DNA of 11,632 nt from HRBIN01 sp038891515. Lineage in GTDB: Archaea > Thermoproteota > Nitrososphaeria_A > Caldarchaeales > Caldarchaeaceae. The stretch's first letter is position 1, and the number at the start of each line of letters is the position of its first letter. The stretch is taken from contig JAWAEB010000048.1 of the NCBI GenBank assembly GCA_038891515.1, positions 1 through 11,632 of the forward strand. The letters are read 5' to 3'. Positions 7,010-11,632 of this stretch are shown here, piece after piece. The notes below the pieces were generated by a model, which was given only the letters and a program-made list of their open reading frames with translations, made no database searches and was not told where the DNA came from. The translations under genes were made by a program, and so were the position numbers.

Positions 7010-7017
7010 ATTAAAAA
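7010..7017 (-). promoter_or_regulatory. Candidate TATA box or T-rich terminator before the membrane-protein gene
   Basis: On the minus strand this reads TTTTTAAT and lies about 36-43 bases before the ATG of the membrane-protein gene. That would give a leader of about 14 bases with the AGAGG ribosome site near its start. The same run of five T lies about 50 bases after the acyl-CoA dehydrogenase stop and could instead, or also, end that transcript, as archaeal terminators are T-rich. Confidence 0.4.
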
Positions 7018-7067
7018 GTGTTATCTGCCGCTTTCCCCATCAAACACAGCGATTGAAAGTGTATTAC

Positions 7068-8273
7068 TCAGGGAACATCCATACCGAAAACAGTCCTCAT
7101 CACCTGTCTCAGAACAACCAGTCTCTGTACATCACTGGTGCCTTCATATGTCTTCAATATTTGGGAGTCTCTTAGGAACCTCTCCACAAAACCGTCTACA
7201 GCCACTCCCACACCGCCATGTATCGTGATGGCTTTTAAGGCGCAGGTCTCAGCAACCTCTGTGGCGAATAGTTTGGCCATTGATGCGGCGAAGCTGGCCT
7301 CAGACCTACCAGTATTGGCGAGGGAGGCAGCCCAGTAGAGCATTAGCCTAGCCGCCTCGAGCTTCGTGAGCATCTCACTTAGGTGGTACTGAACCCCTTG
7401 GAAAGCTATTATCGGCCGCTCAAAGGCCTGCCGCTGTATCGAGTATTGGAGGCTCTTCTCCAGACATGCTTGGGCGACACCCACTGCTTGGGCGGCCACG
7501 CCCACCCGGCCGTGGTCGTATGTCTCCATGGCTATCTTGAATCCCATGCCTTCCTCACCAACTCTGTTCTCGTCAGGTACATAAACATCATCAAGAATGA
7601 CCTCAGAGGGATGGCTTCCCCTAATTCCTATCACCTCTATCCTCTCACCTACTCTCAAGCCTTCATCACTTCTCTCAACCACGAAGAATGTGAGGCCACG
7701 CCAACGTTCCTTCCGGCTCGGAGGCTCCGATGTACGGGCTAAGACGATGAAGTAGTCAGCCTTTTCGGCCCCAGAGATGAAGTATTTCCGTCCACTTATA
7801 ACCCAACCGCCCCCCCTCTTCACGGCTCGGGTTTGGATAGCTGCCACGTCACTGCCGGCTTGGGGCTCAGTTGTTGCGTGGGAGGCATGCTTCTCACCTT
7901 TGGCTAGGAGTGGGAGATATTTTCGCCGCTGCTCTTCGGTGCCATACTTGAGGATTGGGAAGACGAAGAGGCCGTGAATGAGTGTAGCCACGGTGAAGGC
8001 TGGGCATATCCTAGAGATCTCTTCCACATAAATAGCATTGAATGTGAGGTCGACTCCCTGCCCGTCATACTCCTGTGGGATGCCCAGACCCATGTAACCG
8101 TTGGCTGCAGCCTTCCTGAGAACATCATGTGGAATGGTGTTGGTCCTCTCTATCTCTTTCACCCGAGGCTCGAGTTCCCTTTCAGCAAAATCCCTCACTG
8201 CCCGCCGGAAGATCTCATGCTCTTCTCCGAGAGTTATCCGGAAGTCCTGTATTGAGGAGAACGGAAAAACCAT
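7068..8273 (-). CDS. Acyl-CoA dehydrogenase
   Basis: A 401-residue FAD-dependent acyl-CoA dehydrogenase, which oxidises the alpha-beta bond of an acyl-CoA thioester and passes electrons to an electron-transfer flavoprotein. The length fits the usual 380-400. The three-part fold is visible: an N-terminal helical domain (about 15-125), a middle beta domain with ATTEPQAGSD (133-142) that contacts FAD and substrate, and a C-terminal helical domain with RQAFERPIIAFQ (281-292) and IHGGVG (351-356). The motif YEGTSDVQR (376-384) carries the catalytic base, E377. The substrate cannot be told from sequence; short-chain or branched acyl-CoA are common for this type. A longer in-frame ATG at 8333 exists. 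I prefer 8273 because the family N-terminus fits and a TATA box sits about 26 bases upstream. Electron-transfer flavoprotein genes are not in view. Confidence 0.95.
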   Translation of the reverse strand: MVFPFSSIQDFRITLGEEHEIFRRAVRDFAERELEPRVKEIERTNTIPHDVLRKAAANGYMGLGIPQEYDGQGVDLTFNAIYVEEISRICPAFTVATLIHGLFVFPILKYGTEEQRRKYLPLLAKGEKHASHATTEPQAGSDVAAIQTRAVKRGGGWVISGRKYFISGAEKADYFIVLARTSEPPSRKERWRGLTFFVVERSDEGLRVGERIEVIGIRGSHPSEVILDDVYVPDENRVGEEGMGFKIAMETYDHGRVGVAAQAVGVAQACLEKSLQYSIQRQAFERPIIAFQGVQYHLSEMLTKLEAARLMLYWAASLANTGRSEASFAASMAKLFATEVAETCALKAITIHGGVGVAVDGFVERFLRDSQILKTYEGTSDVQRLVVLRQVMRTVFGMDVP

Positions 8274-8294
8274 GAATTGAATAGAACATATCTG

Positions 8295-8302
8295 AATATA
8301 AG
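8295..8302 (-). promoter_or_regulatory. TATA box for the acyl-CoA dehydrogenase gene
   Basis: On the minus strand this reads CTTATATT, a strong archaeal TATA match, centred about 26 bases before the ATG at 8273. The spacing predicts a leaderless mRNA starting at or next to that ATG. It decides the start: the upstream ATG at 8333 would lie before the promoter. Confidence 0.7.
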
Positions 8303-8339
8303 GGATAATACTTGTTAAGTAGGTTTCATCCATCCGGCC

Positions 8340-9719
8340 ATGCGGGTCCTAACCCTCATAGCCCTATCAACCATATTAGCTAGCCTCCTACCATACACCT
8401 CCGCACTCTCGGAGCCCCATATTGTTAAACCCCCCTACACAGGGATCCCAAAATCAATCTCAGTAGGACCTGATAACGTGATCGGCATAATCTTCGCCTC
8501 AAAGCCCATGGTGGGGCTCTATAGTGTGTCGACGGAATCCTACTTCGAGGTGAATCTACCTACTGCACCATCCAAGATTATCATGATGGTGGGCAGGGCC
8601 TACCTCATAGCAGAATCACCGCCACAGCTTGTCTCGATTGATGTGGGAGTTAAGGATGTCCAGGTCAAGGAGTTGGAGGATAGGCCGGGCGACATAGAGA
8701 CGTATGGTGATAAAGTGATTGTCTCCTTTCCAAGGTCTAGACAGCTGAAGCTGTACGATGCCACAACCCTTGACGAGGTTGATTCTTGGCCCGTGCAGGC
8801 GGCGGATGGTGCGGATGTTTTGACGGCTTCTGGACGATATATATGGGTGGTGGACGAGTCTCTCCGTGCTGTTCACGTCTTTTCAAGTGGACAGACCCGC
8901 CGTGTAGAAGTGGAGGGCGCAATCTATGCGGTGGATTCTGAGGGAGATAGGTTCTGGGCAGCCACTGCCGATGGTAGGATAATCACCTTCCAGGGCTGGG
9001 ATGGGCAGGTCCAGAGCGTTCAACTGCCCCGCGGGACTGTAGTGGATGCGCCGGTAATGGCGTCGGGGGGGAAGCTCTTCTATGTGAGTTCCAACCGAAG
9101 GGTTGTGGGAGCTATTGAGGGTGGTCGGATAGATGAGAAGGCGCTGACAACGCTTGTACCCAAGTCGCCCAGCATGGGGCCGGGAAAGAGGATATGGTTC
9201 GTGGAGGGCTCCACGTCAGGGCTGGGATGGGTTGCAGACTCCAAGCCACCCCTGATTTCCCAACTCACGGCTGTTAGGCTTGAGGACGGGTCTGTCCAAA
9301 TATCGGCTAGGGTTGTGGACCAAGACGGTGATTTGGACCCACATGGTGTGATGGCGCAGATACTGGTTTACTCAGGCATCTATGTATCTCTCAATGAGAC
9401 GGTGGGCATGGTGGCGGACGCGGACGGCCTTTTCTCTGCAAAGTACGTACCGCCCGCCGGAGCAACTAGGCTAGTCGTGGATGTGGTTGCCTTTGATCTG
9501 GTGGGCAATAGGGTTTCCGCATTGGTTGGGAGTCTTGACCTCACCGCCCAGAGAACAACGATTGTTACCACAAACCCTACCACATCTCAAAGCCCTCAGA
9601 CCAACCCCTCGGCTATCCTCTCTATCGCCCTAGAGCTTCTGCTGGTGCTGCCCCTACTCCTAGGAATAGCATATCTAGCCGTTAGAAGGTTTGGAAAGAG
9701 GCGAAAGATGAGAAAGTAA
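8340..9719 (+). CDS. Secreted, membrane-anchored beta-propeller-like protein
   Basis: A 459-residue protein predicted to sit outside the cell, anchored by its C-terminus. It has a signal peptide at about 1-22 (positive start MR, then a long hydrophobic stretch ending near TSA). From about 30 to 300 there are repeated beta-strand-rich units with phrases such as GRYIWVVDES, GDRFWAATADG and GKLFYVSSNR, typical of YVTN or streptogramin-lyase-like propellers. A separate Ig-like or cadherin-like domain follows (about 304-402) with DQDGDLD (327-333), which could bind calcium. A T/N/S/P/Q linker (about 403-424), a membrane helix (about 425-447) and a basic tail RRFGKRRKMRK complete it. No catalytic residues are evident, so it may be a cell-surface or binding protein rather than an enzyme. 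It is divergent from the acyl-CoA dehydrogenase; its 3' end overlaps cofC by 45 bases. Confidence 0.8.
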   Translation: MRVLTLIALSTILASLLPYTSALSEPHIVKPPYTGIPKSISVGPDNVIGIIFASKPMVGLYSVSTESYFEVNLPTAPSKIIMMVGRAYLIAESPPQLVSIDVGVKDVQVKELEDRPGDIETYGDKVIVSFPRSRQLKLYDATTLDEVDSWPVQAADGADVLTASGRYIWVVDESLRAVHVFSSGQTRRVEVEGAIYAVDSEGDRFWAATADGRIITFQGWDGQVQSVQLPRGTVVDAPVMASGGKLFYVSSNRRVVGAIEGGRIDEKALTTLVPKSPSMGPGKRIWFVEGSTSGLGWVADSKPPLISQLTAVRLEDGSVQISARVVDQDGDLDPHGVMAQILVYSGIYVSLNETVGMVADADGLFSAKYVPPAGATRLVVDVVAFDLVGNRVSALVGSLDLTAQRTTIVTTNPTTSQSPQTNPSAILSIALELLLVLPLLLGIAYLAVRRFGKRRKMRK

Positions 9720-10283
9720 CCTCAGGTCCTTAGGCGTGTCTATGTCTAGTGCTGAGCCGAGAGAGATGAAGGTCTTAACACGCAGACCACATGACAAATG
9801 ATATCTTAGGTGACGTGAAAAACTTTCTCTGCCATACATTGGTCTGAAGGATTTGGGCTTCTTCACATAGACTATGTTGGTCCCATCCACCGCTAGGTTG
9901 GGGCAGAGGACAATGTCGGCACCCTTAGAGACGCTGATAATCTGCCTCAAATCGTCTGGGGACAGGAAGGGTAGGTCTGCGTGGACAACCAAAACCTCGG
10001 AGGCACCACTCCTCACAATCTTATTTAGGGCAGCACTCACAGATGAGCGGAGAGAGTGCCCGGTATCGCTGAAGTATCCCCAGCCATGCAGGCTGGCTAG
10101 GGCCTTCACATGCTTATCCGGGGAGAGGAGGATGGGATGAAGGCCCGCATCCCTGCATGCTCTAGCCACCTTGGTGAGGATGGAAACGGAGAGGCTGGCT
10201 CTCTCCACAGCCTCAAGCCTCCCCCCCAGTCTTGTCTTGCTACGGCTGAGCCTCTTAACAGGTATTAGAGCGACCCTGCGCAT
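9675..10283 (-). CDS. cofC: CofC, 2-phospho-L-lactate guanylyltransferase family (F420 synthesis)
   Basis: A 202-residue nucleotidyltransferase that activates a three-carbon phospho-acid (2-phospho-L-lactate, phosphoenolpyruvate or 3-phosphoglycerate, depending on lineage) with GTP for coenzyme F420 assembly. Seen: IPVKRLSRSKTRL (7-19), the nucleotide-binding start; HADLPFL (101-107), the metal-binding region; DGTN (133-136); GRESFSRH (151-158); and LDIDTPKDL (179-187). All are typical of CofC and of normal length. I chose the ATG at 10283 (MRRVALIPVK); a start three codons earlier (10292) is also open. The 5' end lies inside cofD, overlapping by 29 bases, so translation is probably coupled. 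The 3' end overlaps the propeller gene on the other strand by 45 bases. The substrate cannot be read from sequence by eye. Confidence 0.92.
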   Translation of the reverse strand: MRRVALIPVKRLSRSKTRLGGRLEAVERASLSVSILTKVARACRDAGLHPILLSPDKHVKALASLHGWGYFSDTGHSLRSSVSAALNKIVRSGASEVLVVHADLPFLSPDDLRQIISVSKGADIVLCPNLAVDGTNIVYVKKPKSFRPMYGRESFSRHLRYHLSCGLRVKTFISLGSALDIDTPKDLRLLSHLSPLSKPSNG

Positions 10284-11208
10284 ACAGACCAACCGCCTCG
10301 AGGCATGTCCTCGCCAAAGCCCTCTTATGAGCTAGGGAGCTCATCACGGTATTGGTCACTACCACTTTAACACCCATCGCCATTATCTCACTCTTATAGG
10401 AGATGTCGACACTGTCCATCACCATAACATCGAGGAAGTCACGGTAAATCCCAGCCACACCGGCAGGCGAAGGGTCGATACCCAGCTCAGCCATCATCTT
10501 GGCGGCAGGCCCCTTGAGGGCTCGGCCACCTACTATTGGGCTGACAGCCAACACCTTTGCGTCTGACTTTTTGATGATGTCCCGGACACCGGGTAGTGAG
10601 AGGATGGGCCCTATGCTGGCTATGGGGTTGCTGGGGCAGATTATGATGGATTTGGCCTCGGTCAGAGCCCTCACCACCTGTGGCGTCGGTGCTGCACTCT
10701 CCACACCTCTATACTGGATTGAGAGTATTCTGTCCGAAGCCATGTTCTTCACGAAGTATTCCTGGAATGGTATGAACCCTCTTGGAGTCTCTATCCATGT
10801 CCGCACTCTATCGTCTGTCATAGGTAATATTGTCCAGCCAGCTCCCAGCCTTTCAGCTATCTCGGCCGTGACTTGGGTGAGTGTGGCTCCGGCTCTCAGC
10901 CTCATTGTCCTGTAGATATGTGTGGCTAGGTCTCTGTCGCCCAGCTTGAACCACATCTCGCATCCGAGCCTCCCCAGCATCTCCAATGCATGGAATGTAT
11001 CATCCCTAACCCCCCAACCCCTCACCTCGTCCGAGAGTCCGGAGAGAGTATAGATTACTGTGTCTAGGTCGGGTGAGACATGTAGTCCGAAGAAGTTTTC
11101 ATCATCAGCTGTGTTAACGACAGCCGTCCCGCTGCCGGCTAGCACCTCATGTTTGAGACCTAGGAGGAGCTTCGACCCACCTACGCCACCAGCTAGGGCT
11201 GTCAGCAA
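10255..11208 (-). CDS. cofD: CofD, 2-phospho-L-lactate transferase (F420 synthesis)
   Basis: A 317-residue enzyme that joins the activated phospho-acid from CofC to the deazaflavin Fo, giving F420-0 or dehydro-F420-0. Family marks: an N-terminal ALAGGVGGSKLLLGL (4-18), VNTADDENFFGLHVSPDLDT (31-50), LGDRDLATHIYRT (89-101), ICPSNPIASIGPIL (190-203), and VSPIVGGRALKGPA (222-235). The length is normal, about 310. The start is TTG, supported by a strong GGGGTGA ribosome site six bases upstream. Its start overlaps the stop of the nitroreductase gene by seven bases and its end overlaps cofC by 29, so this is a tightly coupled operon. The Fo synthase genes are not in the window. Confidence 0.95.
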   Translation of the reverse strand: MLTALAGGVGGSKLLLGLKHEVLAGSGTAVVNTADDENFFGLHVSPDLDTVIYTLSGLSDEVRGWGVRDDTFHALEMLGRLGCEMWFKLGDRDLATHIYRTMRLRAGATLTQVTAEIAERLGAGWTILPMTDDRVRTWIETPRGFIPFQEYFVKNMASDRILSIQYRGVESAAPTPQVVRALTEAKSIIICPSNPIASIGPILSLPGVRDIIKKSDAKVLAVSPIVGGRALKGPAAKMMAELGIDPSPAGVAGIYRDFLDVMVMDSVDISYKSEIMAMGVKVVVTNTVMSSLAHKRALARTCLEAVGLYAQGRSNTC

Positions 11209-11632
11209 AACTTTTCACCCCATCTGTTGAGATAGCAAACTTCCGCCAGAGGTTTACGGTTGCCTCTAGTCTCTCCACCCGTCAAACCTATCTCCACCAT
11301 GGCCTGGGGGATAACCTCCTCGGGAATGTGGAGAACTCTTCTCACCGCCTCAGGTGCGAAGAGTGGAGAGGATCTCCAGCATGCGCCATAGCCGAGGACA
11401 TGGAGAGCGAGAAGCATGTTCTGAAGCGCTGCAGCCACACTCTGGACAGCCATAACATACTCAAAATGCATCCTCCTACTATCTGGATATTTATCCATAT
11501 CCTCCATGGTGAGGCAGGCAACCACTATAACGGCGGCCCTAGCGCTCCTCTCCCTCGCATTGGATAGGATTTTCTCCACCTTCTCCATGGGGAGACCATC
11601 ACCCAGTAAATCCATTCTCCACTGGCTTTCCA
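11202..11632 (-). CDS. FbiB-type nitroreductase, 5' end cut by window edge
   Basis: 142 residues are visible with no in-frame stop before the window edge, so the gene continues to the right; the internal ATG at 11615 is not the likely start. The text QWRMDLLGDG, followed by a stretch ending IVVACL, then ALQNMLLALHVLGYGACW, FAPEAVRRVLHIPEEVIP and VEIGLTGGE, matches the FMN-binding nitroreductase domain of FbiB, the actinobacterial F420 protein. In mycobacteria that domain reduces dehydro-F420-0 to F420-0, while a separate N-terminal CofE-like domain adds glutamates. Whether a CofE domain is fused here cannot be seen. The missing N-terminus would hold the first FMN-binding segment. The overlap with cofD by seven bases supports a role in F420 synthesis. 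A general nitroreductase is less likely given the context. Confidence 0.85.
   Translation of the reverse strand, partial: ESQWRMDLLGDGLPMEKVEKILSNARERSARAAVIVVACLTMEDMDKYPDSRRMHFEYVMAVQSVAAALQNMLLALHVLGYGACWRSSPLFAPEAVRRVLHIPEEVIPQAMVEIGLTGGETRGNRKPLAEVCYLNRWGEKFC
11215..11221 (-). promoter_or_regulatory. Ribosome binding site that sets the TTG start of cofD
   Basis: On the minus strand this reads GGGGTGA, a near-full match to the archaeal Shine-Dalgarno consensus GGAGGTGA. It lies six bases before the TTG at 11208 and inside the nitroreductase gene. It supports a TTG start and coupled translation of the two genes. Confidence 0.75.

Noticed and set aside
8274..8333. 20-residue N-terminal extension of the acyl-CoA dehydrogenase
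   Set aside because: It would start upstream of the strong TATA box at 8295-8302 and adds residues not found in the family.
10499..10915. 138-residue plus-strand ORF
   Set aside because: It is the reverse shadow of cofD, which has unmistakable family motifs.

Overview
The window looks like a chromosomal segment of an archaeon, most likely a thermophilic member of the TACK group (Thermoproteota, possibly near the Aigarchaeota/Nitrososphaeria side). This rests on a ribosomal protein L39e gene, an archaeal Lhr helicase, coenzyme F420 biosynthesis genes, TATA boxes about 26 bases before leaderless starts, and heavy AGG/AGA/ATA codon use. The lineage is an inference; no rRNA is present. The DNA is gene-dense with several overlapping genes, and I see no mobile element, tRNA or CRISPR array.

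Layout from left to right. (1) At 1-188 on the minus strand lie a cut-off ORF and a complete 49-residue ribosomal protein L39e gene that is easily missed because it is short. (2) A 237-base divergent promoter region (189-425) holds a 12-base inverted repeat and TATA-like boxes. (3) At 426-3574 on the plus strand lies a tightly overlapping three-gene operon. It encodes a short SMC ATPase whose head resembles eukaryotic Smc5, a kleisin resembling Nse4 (with some ScpA character), and a tandem winged-helix protein resembling Nse3/MAGE (KITE). (4) On the minus strand, convergent with and overlapping that operon, are an Lhr-type SF2 helicase (3528-6371) and, upstream of it, a membrane protein with a C-terminal zinc ribbon (6381-6974). 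(5) Next on the minus strand is an acyl-CoA dehydrogenase (7068-8273) with a clear leaderless promoter. (6) Divergent from it, at 8340-9719 on the plus strand, is a secreted, membrane-anchored protein that looks like a beta-propeller plus an Ig-like domain. (7) On the minus strand at the right end is an F420 biosynthesis operon: an FbiB-type nitroreductase cut by the window edge, cofD and cofC.

The most striking content is the SMC operon. Its three products match the core of the eukaryotic Smc5/6 complex (SMC, Nse4 kleisin, Nse3 KITE), but there is only one SMC. That SMC is about half the usual length, with short coiled coils and no recognisable hinge or zinc hook. I read it as a minimal Smc5/6-like machine for chromosome maintenance or DNA repair, with the Lhr helicase next door. 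The F420 operon is notable because it pairs an FbiB-like nitroreductase with CofC/CofD. In actinobacteria that domain reduces dehydro-F420 made from phosphoenolpyruvate, so this archaeon may use the same route.
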